From contig WLNJ01000001.1 in the NCBI GenBank assembly GCA_009699865.1, forward strand, positions 62,001 through 126,000: a stretch of 64,000 bases of DNA. The letters run 5' to 3'. Shown piece after piece: positions 1-8,576 of the stretch. The number at the start of each line of letters is the position of its first letter. Position 1 is the first letter of the stretch. The translations under genes were made by a program, and so were the position numbers. Origin of the DNA: Actinomycetota bacterium (GTDB lineage Bacteria; Actinomycetota; Thermoleophilia; Solirubrobacterales; Solirubrobacteraceae). Below the pieces are notes generated by a model. It was not told the DNA's origin. It ran no database searches and was given only the letters and a program-made list of their open reading frames with translations.

Positions 1-493
1 AGGCCTCACCAGCCGCATCATCAATGGTCGTCCCAACAACAGACCAGTTCGGACCCGGCTCTTGGACGTTTGCAATCAACGTGTGCCCGCCACTTGCCAC
101 AAGACAGAGGAAGGGCGGCTCGAGGGGAACTCCAGCCAGATAGGACGCGGCAACGTGCCCATGCAGATGGTCAACGGCTCTGAGCGGTATCCCTAGCCCG
201 GCAGCGAGGCCTTTCGCTGTGGCGAGGCCTACCAGAAGTGCGCCTACGAGACCTGGGCCTTGGGTGACAGCAACACTCTCGAGGTCAGCGAGCCCGATGC
301 TGGCTTCGGCTAGGGCTCGCTCGACCACGGGGAGCAGCAGCTCAAGGTGGTGCCGTGCTGCTATCTCGGGAACGACTCCCCCATAGAGATCGTGAATCAC
401 CTGGCTACCGACAACACTGCTGAGGACGTCACCGGAGGAGGTCAGCACAGCCGCACAGCTGTCATCGCAGCTGGTCTCAATCGCGAGAATCAC
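1..493 (-). CDS. tsaD: tRNA N6-adenosine threonylcarbamoyltransferase TsaD (partial, 3' end off the window)
   Basis: TsaD transfers the threonylcarbamoyl group to A37 of ANN-decoding tRNAs, working with TsaB and TsaE. About 164 N-terminal residues are visible. They begin with the ASKHA-fold strand ILAIETSCDDS, continue with PEIAARHHLELL, and reach VDHLHGH, which supplies the metal-binding histidines, and then LVASGGHT. The start is a GTG whose last two bases lie in the rimI stop codon (GTGA, 4-base overlap), so translation is probably coupled to rimI. The C-terminal half lies to the left of the window. The identification is secure because the motifs and the tsaE-tsaB-rimI-tsaD gene order are both classical. 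Confidence 0.95.
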   Translation of the reverse strand, partial: MILAIETSCDDSCAAVLTSSGDVLSSVVGSQVIHDLYGGVVPEIAARHHLELLLPVVERALAEASIGLADLESVAVTQGPGLVGALLVGLATAKGLAAGLGIPLRAVDHLHGHVAASYLAGVPLEPPFLCLVASGGHTLIANVQEPGPNWSVVGTTIDDAAGEA

Positions 494-975
494 CTCGCAC
501 CTCCGTCAGCATTGGGAACATCCTCAAGCGATCCCCTCAGGGTTGCCTCTGTTCTCCACATGATCAGAGCATCCTCGCCCGTGTCCGCGTAATAGCGGGT
601 CCTTCGCCCCGCCAGCATGAACCCGAAGGACTCATACAGCGCGATCGCAGCCTCGTTAGAAGGACGGACTTCAAGGGTCATCCGGGCGTCGTTCCCAAGC
701 TCGGCTAGAAGGGACGTCATTAGCGCCTTCGCTATCCCCCTGCCACGACAGGCTGGAGGGACTGCAATGTTCATCAGGTGCCAGTCGAGATCAAGTTGGC
801 TGCAGACGACGTAACCGACAATCTCGCCATCCGCCTCGCCGACGAAGCAGAGCGAATCAGCTCTCGTAAGTTCAAGCGCAAACATAGCGGCCGACCAAGG
901 GGCGGGAAACGACTCACGCTCGATCCGCAGAACGCGCGGCAGATCCTTCAAGACAAGGTGGCGGATCAGCATCAC
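490..975 (-). CDS. rimI: ribosomal-protein-alanine N-acetyltransferase RimI-like (GNAT)
   Basis: This is a 161-residue GNAT acetyltransferase. The acetyl-CoA loop is visible as CRGRGIAKALM around residues 95-105, and the C-terminal strand has the NEAAIALYESFGF pattern usual in RimI. In bacteria RimI acetylates the N-terminal alanine of ribosomal protein S18, and its gene is often found between tsaB and tsaD, as here. The start is either GTG at 975, which overlaps the tsaB stop (GTGA), or the next codon ATG at 972. The substrate is inferred from family and neighbourhood; another protein substrate is possible. Confidence 0.88.
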   Translation of the reverse strand: MMLIRHLVLKDLPRVLRIERESFPAPWSAAMFALELTRADSLCFVGEADGEIVGYVVCSQLDLDWHLMNIAVPPACRGRGIAKALMTSLLAELGNDARMTLEVRPSNEAAIALYESFGFMLAGRRTRYYADTGEDALIMWRTEATLRGSLEDVPNADGGAR

Positions 976-1646
976 GAACCCCGCTCCGATGTTGGAACTG
1001 CGTCAGGGCGGCGCAGGTATTCCGGAGCAACATCGACGCCCTCAGGCCAACTGCTGGCCTCAAGGCAGACATCAATCGGAGAGATCCGGTGGAGAGAGTC
1101 CGAGGGGACGGGGACCGTGAATCCGGCGGCCGTAAGGACATCAGCATTCTGGATTGCTCCATCACCGATGCAGATCGCCCCAGCTGGGAAGCCTTGCCAC
1201 CATTCCGTCTGTTCAGTCAACGGGAGTGCGAACCGGTCCTGGGGCGCAGTACTTGTGGCGACAAAGAGTTCCCCTCTCCGGGCATCGATCAATGCAACGG
1301 CAGGCTGTTGGAGTGCAGCAGCCCCCCTCAGGAGTGTGAGCAGCGATGACGCTCCCTGAGCCTTGACCCCAACAGCGAGCGCTAACCCATTTGCGGTCGC
1401 AAGCCCGATCCGAATACCCGTAAACGAACCGGGACCCACTGTGACTGCAACTCGGCCTATCTCGTCGAAACCGGCACCGACGTCAGACAGAGCCTGTTCA
1501 AGCATCCTCAATGTCGCAGAGGAATGAGCTGGTCGTGTGCCGGGCTGGGGTATGTCGAAGCGCTCCAAAGCGCGTCCATCAGGTAGCACCACACCTACCC
1601 CCGTTTCGAAGGTCGAAGTATCTATGCCAACGGTTAAGAGAGACAT
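972..1646 (-). CDS. tsaB: tRNA threonylcarbamoyladenosine biosynthesis protein TsaB
   Basis: TsaB is a 224-residue ASKHA-fold protein and the non-catalytic partner of TsaD. The N-terminus carries the family pattern GIDTSTFETGVGVV, and VTVGPGSFTGIRIGLATANGLA around residues 70-90 is the most conserved TsaB signature. Its 5' end overlaps the end of tsaE by 13 bases and its stop overlaps the rimI start, so all four genes are probably one coupled transcript. Length and motifs are normal for the family. Confidence 0.93.
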   Translation of the reverse strand: MSLLTVGIDTSTFETGVGVVLPDGRALERFDIPQPGTRPAHSSATLRMLEQALSDVGAGFDEIGRVAVTVGPGSFTGIRIGLATANGLALAVGVKAQGASSLLTLLRGAAALQQPAVALIDARRGELFVATSTAPQDRFALPLTEQTEWWQGFPAGAICIGDGAIQNADVLTAAGFTVPVPSDSLHRISPIDVCLEASSWPEGVDVAPEYLRRPDAVPTSERGS

Positions 1647-2068
1647 TCCACAAGCACCTGTCGCTCGTCGCCCCCGAGATGCTGAAGTGAGACCCGGTAA
1701 GTGGGCTGAAGGGCACCGAGGGGAGCCCGCTCAGGCCACTCGACCAATGTCACTCGCTCGGTGGAGAACTCCCCCTCGAGTACACCCGGATCCTCACCTG
1801 CCATGCCCGGCTCTAGCCGGTACAGGTCAAGGTGGGAAACAGGCAGCCGTCCCTCCTCGTAGCGCTGGGCCAGTGTGAAAGTTGGGCTGGTGATGTCGGC
1901 CGCTATCCCGAGCCCCCGACAAATGCCTCTGACGAGAACAGTCTTACCTGAGCCAAGGTCTCCCTCGAGAATCACGCGATCGCCAGCAACAAAGCACTCG
2001 GCCAACTCTGAGCCGACGGCCTCGGTCTCCCGCGGACTGGTGGTCTTGAGATCAACAGGAAATTCCAC
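1634..2068 (-). CDS. tsaE: tRNA threonylcarbamoyladenosine biosynthesis ATPase TsaE
   Basis: TsaE is a 144-residue P-loop ATPase that drives turnover of the TsaBD complex. The Walker A motif GDLGSGKT is at residues 36-43, followed by VRGICRGLG and the family stretch ITSPTFTLAQRYE. HLDLYRLE is also typical, as is VEWPER near residue 110. It is the first gene of the t6A operon. The start is GTG at 2068, preceded by a TACGCT box 6 bases upstream and no ribosome-binding site, which fits a leaderless transcript divergent from the polysaccharide locus. Confidence 0.94.
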   Translation of the reverse strand: MEFPVDLKTTSPRETEAVGSELAECFVAGDRVILEGDLGSGKTVLVRGICRGLGIAADITSPTFTLAQRYEEGRLPVSHLDLYRLEPGMAGEDPGVLEGEFSTERVTLVEWPERAPLGALQPTYRVSLQHLGGDERQVLVECLS

Positions 2069-2074
2069 CGGACG

Positions 2075-2080
2075 AGCGTA
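2075..2080 (-). promoter_or_regulatory. candidate leaderless -10 box of tsaE
   Basis: TACGCT on the minus strand lies 6 bases before the GTG start of tsaE. It fits the TANNNT-N(6-9)-start pattern shared by many unit-leading genes in this window. No clear -35 element is visible. Confidence 0.5.
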
Positions 2081-2105
2081 CAGAGGGACCGGGGTCGGAC
2101 AACGG

Positions 2106-2111
2106 TACCGT
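2106..2111 (+). promoter_or_regulatory. candidate leaderless -10 box of the O-antigen ligase-like gene
   Basis: GG-TACCGT lies 8 bases before the ATG at 2120, so transcription would start at or next to the start codon. It is divergent from the tsaE box, and together they leave only about 50 bases between the two units. Confidence 0.5.
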
Positions 2112-2119
2112 TCAGTTGG

Positions 2120-3976
2120 ATGCGCAGAACACTCATCCGTCTACAGCTCGCCGGAGTTGCTGCGCTCGTTCCTGCTGCTGTCTTCTTCCAATGGCACGCC
2201 TATTCCAACAGTGCGTTCGCGATGGCTATCAGCGCATGGCTTCTCTTCCTAGTGGGACTTGCATTGGGCCTACCTGCCCTGCCCCGAGGCGTAGCGTCCC
2301 GCATTGCGATTCTCGCCCTACTGGGACTCACCGCCCTAAGCGCTCTCTCTTTTCTCTGGGCACCGGATCTCGGCCTAGTTGTGGCAGACCTCACTGGCCT
2401 ACTGCTCTATTCAGGCTTTGCACTCGCAGCAACCTCTGCCTTAGGTAATCCGGACAGTAGAGCCAAGGTTGAGCCGGCTGTCTGGCTGACAATTGTCGCC
2501 GCCGCTGCCTATGGGCTCAGCGAACGCTTCTTTCCTGGCACCTTTGTCCTTGAACAGTCCAAGATTGCGTTCGGGCGTCTTTCGCAGCCACTGGGGTACT
2601 GGAATGCGATGGGACTCCTATGTGGAGTCGGGGTTGTGCTTGCTTCACGGCTATCCGCGGATCCACGCCGTTCCCCTTTGCTTCGACTGGCGGCAGTAGC
2701 GACCTCCCCGATCCTGATGGCCGCACTGTGGCTTACGTTCTCGCGTGGGGCACTCGCAGCAACCGGGGCTGGCCTTGCAGCTGTCGTGGCGCTGCGACCG
2801 CACCTTCGGCAGGTTCAAGCGGCGGCCCTCTCGCTCGGCACTCTCATTCCGGTTATGTTCGCGGCGGATCACCTCCCCTCCGTACTTAATCTGAGCGGAT
2901 CAAGCGTTGCGAGGGAGAGCGATGGTCTTATCTTTCTGAGTGCTGTTGCAGCCACCACCCTGGTCGCTGGTGCGGTTCACTTTGCCACCGAGCGGCGCTA
3001 CCTTCCGCATGACCGGCCAGTCGGAGGGAAGGTCCTACCCCGCCTTGCGTTGACCGCGGCTGTCCTACTGGCGCTGATGCCGGCTTTCATTGTTGTAGTG
3101 GGCGCAAGTGAGAGCGGTCAGTCAAATTCGGTGACCGGGTCAAGCGCCGCACGCTTGAACTCCTTCGAGTCCAACCGCTCGCTCTATTGGGATGTAGCAC
3201 TCACACAGTTCACTGAGTCACCTCTGATAGGGGGCGGGGCTGGATCGTTTAGAACTGCTTGGCTAGAGCATCGAAACGGGGAGCAGCCAGCTCAGAATGC
3301 CCACTCGCTTGAGCTGGAGACCCTTGGGGAACTTGGCCTGCTAGGCGCCTTGTTGCTGTTGGCGCTATTTGGCTCAATCTGGATCGCCGCCTGGTCTCGG
3401 CGACAACAGCACCCGGACCTGTTGGTTGCGAGCGCCGCAGGACTCCTCGTTTTTGTTTCGCACAGTTCAATTGATTGGGACTGGCAGCTACCCGGAGTAG
3501 TCCTTCCCGTTCTGGCGCTTGCGGCAACGTTGATTTCAACTGACGCCACCGCGGCCGAACCCAGCACATCAGCACGCGTCCAGTCAGCAGCCTTAGTGGC
3601 TATTGCATCTGCCTCAATTCTCTGGCTTGGTCACTCGTGGGAAGCAGCCAGCCTCCAGCGAGAAGCCGCGGGCAAAGCAAAGGCCGCTGAGGTCCTTGGC
3701 TGGACTCCCCCTAGGTACCGCTCTGCCGTTGCCCTTCTTAAGGATGCCGCCTGGCTGAACCCGAACCCATCTCCTAGGTACGACCTGACGCAGATCTACC
3801 TTGAGAACGACCACCCCCGGGAGGCTGCCCGCCTAGCCCTACAAACCGCGCGGGATAATCCTGGCGCGTGGTTCGCGTGGGCAATGATCTGGCAGGCCCG
3901 AATGGGGACCGACGGCCCCACAGCGATTCTGTCTCTCGCTAAGAGCAGACAGCTGCGGGGCGAGCTCCCAAAGTGA
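2120..3976 (+). CDS. O-antigen ligase / polymerase (Wzy-WaaL superfamily) membrane protein
   Basis: This is a 618-residue polytopic membrane protein with about 11-12 hydrophobic segments. The Wzy_C-type region around residues 350-415 includes SPLIGGGAGSFRTAW and, after an extracellular loop, NAHSLELETLGELGLLGA, the classic signature of O-antigen ligases and polymerases. SQPLGYWNAMG and LTFSRGALAA upstream are also typical. The C-terminal 110 residues are soluble, with TPR-like helices (PSPRYDLTQIYLENDHPREAARL). It probably joins polyprenyl-linked glycan units, or ligates a finished glycan, on the outer face of the membrane. Polymerase and ligase roles cannot be separated from sequence alone. 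It is followed by a flippase on the same strand. Confidence 0.85.
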   Translation: MRRTLIRLQLAGVAALVPAAVFFQWHAYSNSAFAMAISAWLLFLVGLALGLPALPRGVASRIAILALLGLTALSALSFLWAPDLGLVVADLTGLLLYSGFALAATSALGNPDSRAKVEPAVWLTIVAAAAYGLSERFFPGTFVLEQSKIAFGRLSQPLGYWNAMGLLCGVGVVLASRLSADPRRSPLLRLAAVATSPILMAALWLTFSRGALAATGAGLAAVVALRPHLRQVQAAALSLGTLIPVMFAADHLPSVLNLSGSSVARESDGLIFLSAVAATTLVAGAVHFATERRYLPHDRPVGGKVLPRLALTAAVLLALMPAFIVVVGASESGQSNSVTGSSAARLNSFESNRSLYWDVALTQFTESPLIGGGAGSFRTAWLEHRNGEQPAQNAHSLELETLGELGLLGALLLLALFGSIWIAAWSRRQQHPDLLVASAAGLLVFVSHSSIDWDWQLPGVVLPVLALAATLISTDATAAEPSTSARVQSAALVAIASASILWLGHSWEAASLQREAAGKAKAAEVLGWTPPRYRSAVALLKDAAWLNPNPSPRYDLTQIYLENDHPREAARLALQTARDNPGAWFAWAMIWQARMGTDGPTAILSLAKSRQLRGELPK

Positions 3977-4017
3977 CCCATTGCTGTTGCATTGCGTCAG
4001 ACCGTCGGACTCTCCGG

Positions 4018-4023
4018 TAGCGT
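4018..4023 (+). promoter_or_regulatory. candidate internal leaderless -10 box before the first flippase
   Basis: GG-TAGCGT lies 7 bases before an in-frame TTG at 4031. It matches the box and spacing found at other unit starts and is the reason 4031 is preferred as the flippase start. A TTG leaderless start is unusual, so confidence is low. Confidence 0.35.
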
Positions 4024-4030
4024 CACGACC

Positions 4031-5452
4031 TTGCCTCATCAAGAACCCCCAATGCCGCCTGGAAACCGCTGGCCCGGACCACTGAAGCCGATAGTTGCAC
4101 GGCTTAGCGGAGCGGACACCCGCTATGCCGCGATCCTCGCAGGGGCGATGATCGCCACAAACCTCGTTGCACTCATCACCACCGTCGCGTTTGGCCGCCT
4201 GCTCCATGTCGAGGGCTACGGAGAGCTCGCTGCGATCCTCTCGACCTTCATCATCCTCAGCGTCCCAGGCGCGGCCCTGCAGGTGGCAACCGCTCGTGAG
4301 GGATCACTGGGCCACCTCGGTGAGGGACGGCAGTTCGCCACCACTCTCCGTCGCTGGACCATCACCCTTGCTTTCGTGACGCTCTTGGTTACCGCCGTAT
4401 CGATCATGCTGCGGCAACCACTTGCCACCATCATCGGGGTCGGCAAAGACCAAGAATGGGCCGCGGCCTTCGTGCCACCTGCCGCATGCGTTTGGATCCT
4501 GCTCTCAATCCAGAGAGGCGCGCTTCAGGCAACGCGCGCCTACCCAGCCGTCGGGCTGAGCATGGTGGCCGAGCAGGTTGCGCGACTTGTGCTTGGCGCC
4601 GGGATTGCCTTTGTCGTCGTCAAGAGCTTCAAGGTGACCGGCGCCTATCTAGGAACGCCGCTCGCGATGCTCACGATGAGTGTGATCCTTGGCTTCGTCC
4701 TGTCTAGAAGGCTCGGGAAGCACGAAAAGGCTCGTGTTGCCCACGGACTCCGCCGCCTGACCGCAGACGCATGGGTCGCCATCGTGGGACTGGCTCTGAT
4801 TGCAGTTCTTCAGAACGTCGATGTGATTGTTGCTCAGCACCGTCTCCACGGCACTAATGCCGGCTCTTACGCGGCTGCAGCAGTAGCTGCCAAGGTCGTT
4901 GTCTGGGTCGCTATCGGTATTGGCTTCTACCTTCTTCCCGAAGCGGCTCGTCGTCATGCCCTAGGCCAGGACGCCCGCCCCGTCCTACGCAAGGCAATGA
5001 TCATGACCGGGGCTGTTGCAGCTCCTTGTCTGATCGTCTACGCCGTCGTTCCAAAGCTACTTCTCGAGTTGGCATTCGGAGATAAGTACTCACAGGGGGC
5101 TGAAGCTCTATTTGACCTCGGCATTGCGATGGCTTTCCTCTCAGTCTGTTACCTCTCAGTGCAGCTGCTTCTTGCCATGCGCGAGGTGAAGTTCCTCTGG
5201 TTCCTAGCCGCGGTAGCCATCATCGAGCCCGCAGCGCTTCTATTTGGCCCGGGCGGCGATTCGGTCGTTGGCTTCGCGCGTACAGTTCTTGTAGTTCAGG
5301 TAATCGCCGCCACTGGTGCTTTTGCCGCAGCCTGGCATGCGTCAGCCCCACCGAAGGGCGGGGCTCACTTAGTTGCTGACGCTGACGTCGCCGCAGTCGG
5401 AGGCTTGGGAAGCAGCACTACCCAAGTTCCAAACCGCGCCAACTCTCTGTAG
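4031..5452 (+). CDS. polysaccharide flippase (oligosaccharide-flippase / MVF-MATE superfamily)
   Basis: This polytopic protein of about 473 residues has roughly 12-14 membrane segments and almost no large soluble domain. VAFGRLLHVEGYGELAAI near the N-terminus is the usual Wzx pattern (amphipathic repeat with G-R-x-L and E-Y/G-G). It probably moves polyprenyl-linked oligosaccharide across the membrane. Three starts are possible: TTG at 3992, TTG at 4031 (7 bases after a TAGCGT box) and ATG at 4052. None has a Shine-Dalgarno sequence, and I chose 4031. The last 88 bases overlap the convergent membrane protein gene on the minus strand. That part encodes a hydrophilic tail that is unlikely to matter for transport. 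Confidence 0.82.
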   Translation: MPHQEPPMPPGNRWPGPLKPIVARLSGADTRYAAILAGAMIATNLVALITTVAFGRLLHVEGYGELAAILSTFIILSVPGAALQVATAREGSLGHLGEGRQFATTLRRWTITLAFVTLLVTAVSIMLRQPLATIIGVGKDQEWAAAFVPPAACVWILLSIQRGALQATRAYPAVGLSMVAEQVARLVLGAGIAFVVVKSFKVTGAYLGTPLAMLTMSVILGFVLSRRLGKHEKARVAHGLRRLTADAWVAIVGLALIAVLQNVDVIVAQHRLHGTNAGSYAAAAVAAKVVVWVAIGIGFYLLPEAARRHALGQDARPVLRKAMIMTGAVAAPCLIVYAVVPKLLLELAFGDKYSQGAEALFDLGIAMAFLSVCYLSVQLLLAMREVKFLWFLAAVAIIEPAALLFGPGGDSVVGFARTVLVVQVIAATGAFAAAWHASAPPKGGAHLVADADVAAVGGLGSSTTQVPNRANSL

Positions 5453-6999
5453 CTCCGCTTCAGATACACGTCTAGAAGAGTCACCCCGCTCGACTTGCCG
5501 GCAAGATTCGGCTCGGGCGCAGCGGTGATGCCGGCCTCATAACGAACGACGGGCGCTCCCGTTGCTTCGAGAGCCGAGATGATCTCACGCTGGACTCGCT
5601 CGCTTGTAACAACGCCCGGGGCAGCAATGTCGTACCTAGTCACATTCTCACGCCCGGCGAGAACGTAGAAAAGAGGGGCGCCGGCCGTGACGAGGTCGGA
5701 TCTACGTGAGGCCACATAGATCGGACCTGGGGGTAATCTGCGAACGGCGCCCACTGCCGACTCGAGATCCGAAAGCAGACACATCTGAACCGGCTCTCCT
5801 CGGAGGGAGCAGCGGGTGCGAGGAAGCTCCCGAACTCCATCGGCGACTTGCAGGTTGATTCTCCGAGCGTGCTGGGCTTCCCGTACCTCCCGCTCGCGCT
5901 TCCAGACTGTGTCCGCAAGGCTCCAGCCAAGGCCTGCTAGGGCCCCAAGTGCTGCAAGTCCGGCGAGAGCCTTGCGCCATCCACCAGCTGCTGGTGACAC
6001 CTTCCAAGGGCGACTCCTGCGTGAGTCCACGACCGCTGAAATCGCCCAAGCACCCAGAACCGCATCCATCACCGCTAGCGGACCCGTATGGAAGGCGTCG
6101 GCGCGCACAACAAGGTAGTGCGCCATTCCAAAGCCAAAGACAAAGGTCGTGGCCTCAATCCAACGACCTTTCCTCTGCGTCAGCAGAAGGGCCGTACCGC
6201 TGGCCGCGAGAGTCAACAAGAGCGATAGAGGAAGGTGGTACGAGAGGAACTGGGCGACTAGGTCAAGCCCCTGCGCATTCCCACCCCCATCCCACACGAG
6301 TGGAAATGGAAGCGTCTGGTACTTGCTGAACTCAAGGACGGGATACCGGATCAGCAGATCCCACGAGTTACCCGCGCCAGCCGCAGCGACAAGGGGAACA
6401 TAAATGGCCGCAGCGGCTGCCAAAGCCGAGCCGACATATTGCAGCAGGGTCCGTCGGATTCCGCCTCGCAGCACTAGCCCGATCACAGACCCCAGCGCGA
6501 GATATGCCGCAAACTCAATCCTCCAGACCGAAACAAGTCCTGTGAAGACACCGGCGAGCCACGGCCGCTTCTCAAGCTGAAGAAGCGCTCCAAGGGCAAA
6601 CATGAGGGCAACCGGATACGGGTGAGGGCCAGTGGCAGAGCTGACCGCAAAGATTGAAACAGCCCAGGCCAGAAGGGCCGGCCATCGCCCGGCCCTTCTT
6701 CCCGCCAAACGCCACGCGAGAAGGGCGACCGTTGCATCCACAACCGCACGAATGACGCGCCAGGGAACGAGCGATGCCCCGGTCAGCTTCCACGCTGCTC
6801 CAAGAAGATAGACCTGTCCCGGCGGGTAGAACCACCAGAAGTCCCGGTAGGGAACTTGCCCTGCTGCTATTCGAGACGCAGCCTGCAGCATCAGGCCCTC
6901 GTCGTTGAGCTGGATCCAATCCTTCAAGGTCAGGAAGCCAATTCCAAGACCGATCAGCCAGAGGCACGCCCCGGGGGCTGCCTTCCTCAAGCGGCTCAT
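5365..6999 (-). CDS. GT-C-type integral membrane glycosyltransferase-like protein
   Basis: This protein of about 544 residues has roughly 10-11 membrane segments. After the first segment comes an acidic external loop, QLNDEGLMLQAASRIAAGQ, followed by VPYRDFWWFYPPGQVYLLG. This layout resembles the first periplasmic loop of GT-C enzymes (ArnT/PMT group), where a D/E is catalytic. The C-terminal 150 residues are soluble (PIYVASRRSDLVTAG). GT-C enzymes use polyprenyl-phosphate sugars outside the membrane; the sugar and acceptor here are unknown. The start is placed at the ATG forming a 4-base ATGA overlap with the upstream gene; an ATG three codons earlier (7008) is possible. Its 3' end overlaps the flippase gene by 88 bases. 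Confidence 0.72.
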   Translation of the reverse strand: MSRLRKAAPGACLWLIGLGIGFLTLKDWIQLNDEGLMLQAASRIAAGQVPYRDFWWFYPPGQVYLLGAAWKLTGASLVPWRVIRAVVDATVALLAWRLAGRRAGRWPALLAWAVSIFAVSSATGPHPYPVALMFALGALLQLEKRPWLAGVFTGLVSVWRIEFAAYLALGSVIGLVLRGGIRRTLLQYVGSALAAAAAIYVPLVAAAGAGNSWDLLIRYPVLEFSKYQTLPFPLVWDGGGNAQGLDLVAQFLSYHLPLSLLLTLAASGTALLLTQRKGRWIEATTFVFGFGMAHYLVVRADAFHTGPLAVMDAVLGAWAISAVVDSRRSRPWKVSPAAGGWRKALAGLAALGALAGLGWSLADTVWKREREVREAQHARRINLQVADGVRELPRTRCSLRGEPVQMCLLSDLESAVGAVRRLPPGPIYVASRRSDLVTAGAPLFYVLAGRENVTRYDIAAPGVVTSERVQREIISALEATGAPVVRYEAGITAAPEPNLAGKSSGVTLLDVYLKRSYRELARFGTWVVLLPKPPTAATSASATK

Positions 7000-8576
7000 G
7001 ATTTCCAACCCTTCAGCTCATAAACCCTTGCGCAGCCGTAGTTGGCTCGCTGGAGAAGCCTGGAACCCAGCACGTGGGTCAAATCAGACTGGTGGCCACA
7101 GTCGGAGTAGAGAAACCTCGCCCCACTCGAGTCAATCAGGCGCCGTGCAGATGAGAGGGACATCTGCCCTCGGAACAGCTTCTCCGCGGCCGCAACACGC
7201 GCTCGGAAGTCCGGGGTCCATGAGAGTTCCCCAACCCAGACAGGACGGCCGGTATGCGCCGGCACTGACAGCGCAGCTTTGATCGGTGCCAACACTCCCC
7301 CCGATCCCGGCTTGGAGGCAATTGCTTTCAGTGCCGCGTCTTCCCCCGGTTCGAGGAAGTAGGGCTGTGCTGAGCGGTGGATCTCGAGCCTCATCAGATT
7401 GAGACGGTGGACAGTTCCTGGGACACACATGATCAGACAGAGTCCCACCCCGAGCGGAAGTCTCGCCCGCCACCACTCCGCGTCCTTCAGAAGGAGCATC
7501 CCTTCGACGGCCAGGATGCCAAGGAAGAGGCTTATCCCCTGGACGGCGTGGAACGGAAAGGTGCCCGCATGGCTGAGTCCCACAAAGGCAAACTCTCCGA
7601 CCATCAGTAGCGGAACAACGCGCAGAGCCAGCGACTGCCAGTCAGATGGGCGCCGGCCGTACGCCCTGATGGCCGGAAGCCAAGGAAGCAACGTCAACGC
7701 CCAGACACCAAGGGACCAAAGGGGGACCCTGTTGTTGGCCTCAGCGGCTATCGCCCAGACATCTTCAGTCCCTGACAGCCATCGGTAGTAGATCAGCGGC
7801 GCCAGGGCGGCTAGTAGGAATGGGAGTCGCCGACGCAACAACGCCATACGGCCAAGCCCAACATCCGCCATAGCTAGGTCGCAGATCAGGACTGCGCCAA
7901 CAAGCTCTGCTCCTTGCCATGGCTGAAGCCACGAGCACAGAAAGGCCGTACCGCAGAGAAGAATTCCAGTCACCGCCGCGGAGTCGGGTCGAGTTGCCCG
8001 TTGGGCAAGCAGTAAGCCGATCACCATCAGCGCTACGGCAATGCCAGTCATCATGTACCCCCACATCCATGACGGGGCGAAGACCTCTCCGGCTGCGAAT
8101 TCAAGCTGCCCCCGAAAGCCACCAACCAACCGGTTCCAACTCCAGATCGCGCCAGCTGGACTGAGGCCGAACAGAGCAAGGGCTAATGCGGCTGTTCTCG
8201 CACCACCCTTTGGCAGCAACTCTCGGACATATGCCGCAAAGGCGGCCACCACAAGTGGGATTGCCAGAAGCTTCCAGAGCTGATAACTGAGTACAACATC
8301 AACGCCCGCACGATTCAAAAGGCCGGAGATCAGGAACCCAGGGTGGAAAAAAGCGCTGGACTGTTGAGCCGGTATCGACCACAGACTCCTGATTGAGAGG
8401 TGTTCCCCGGAGGAAACAACCCACGAGAGGTACTGGAGTTGGTCCGCTCCTACCTGGCTCTCCGCTCCAGTCAATATCCGACCTCGGGACAGGAGGGCTG
8501 CCATAACGGCGACGCTCACGAAGGCGAATGCCGCTCCTAGGAGGATCTCCCCCTTTGATGCTTTGAGGGACCTCAC
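6996..8576 (-). CDS. GT-C-like membrane protein, paralogue A of the five-member 'DQLQYL' family
   Basis: This protein of about 526 residues is the most divergent of the copies in the polysaccharide locus. Shared motifs in order are VGADQLQYLSWV and HPGFLISGL in the first external loop, WLQPWQGAELVG mid-protein, FPFHAVQG, VPGTVHR, then a soluble C-terminal domain with GELSWTPDFRAR, SSGARFLYSDC and YGCARVYELK. It has about ten membrane segments. The acidic residue in the first external loop and the soluble tail suggest a GT-C glycosyltransferase, but I do not recognise a named family. The start is GTG at 8576, overlapping the stop of the upstream GT2 gene (GTGA); a start at 8624 is less likely. 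Confidence 0.7.
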   Translation of the reverse strand: MRSLKASKGEILLGAAFAFVSVAVMAALLSRGRILTGAESQVGADQLQYLSWVVSSGEHLSIRSLWSIPAQQSSAFFHPGFLISGLLNRAGVDVVLSYQLWKLLAIPLVVAAFAAYVRELLPKGGARTAALALALFGLSPAGAIWSWNRLVGGFRGQLEFAAGEVFAPSWMWGYMMTGIAVALMVIGLLLAQRATRPDSAAVTGILLCGTAFLCSWLQPWQGAELVGAVLICDLAMADVGLGRMALLRRRLPFLLAALAPLIYYRWLSGTEDVWAIAAEANNRVPLWSLGVWALTLLPWLPAIRAYGRRPSDWQSLALRVVPLLMVGEFAFVGLSHAGTFPFHAVQGISLFLGILAVEGMLLLKDAEWWRARLPLGVGLCLIMCVPGTVHRLNLMRLEIHRSAQPYFLEPGEDAALKAIASKPGSGGVLAPIKAALSVPAHTGRPVWVGELSWTPDFRARVAAAEKLFRGQMSLSSARRLIDSSGARFLYSDCGHQSDLTHVLGSRLLQRANYGCARVYELKGWKS

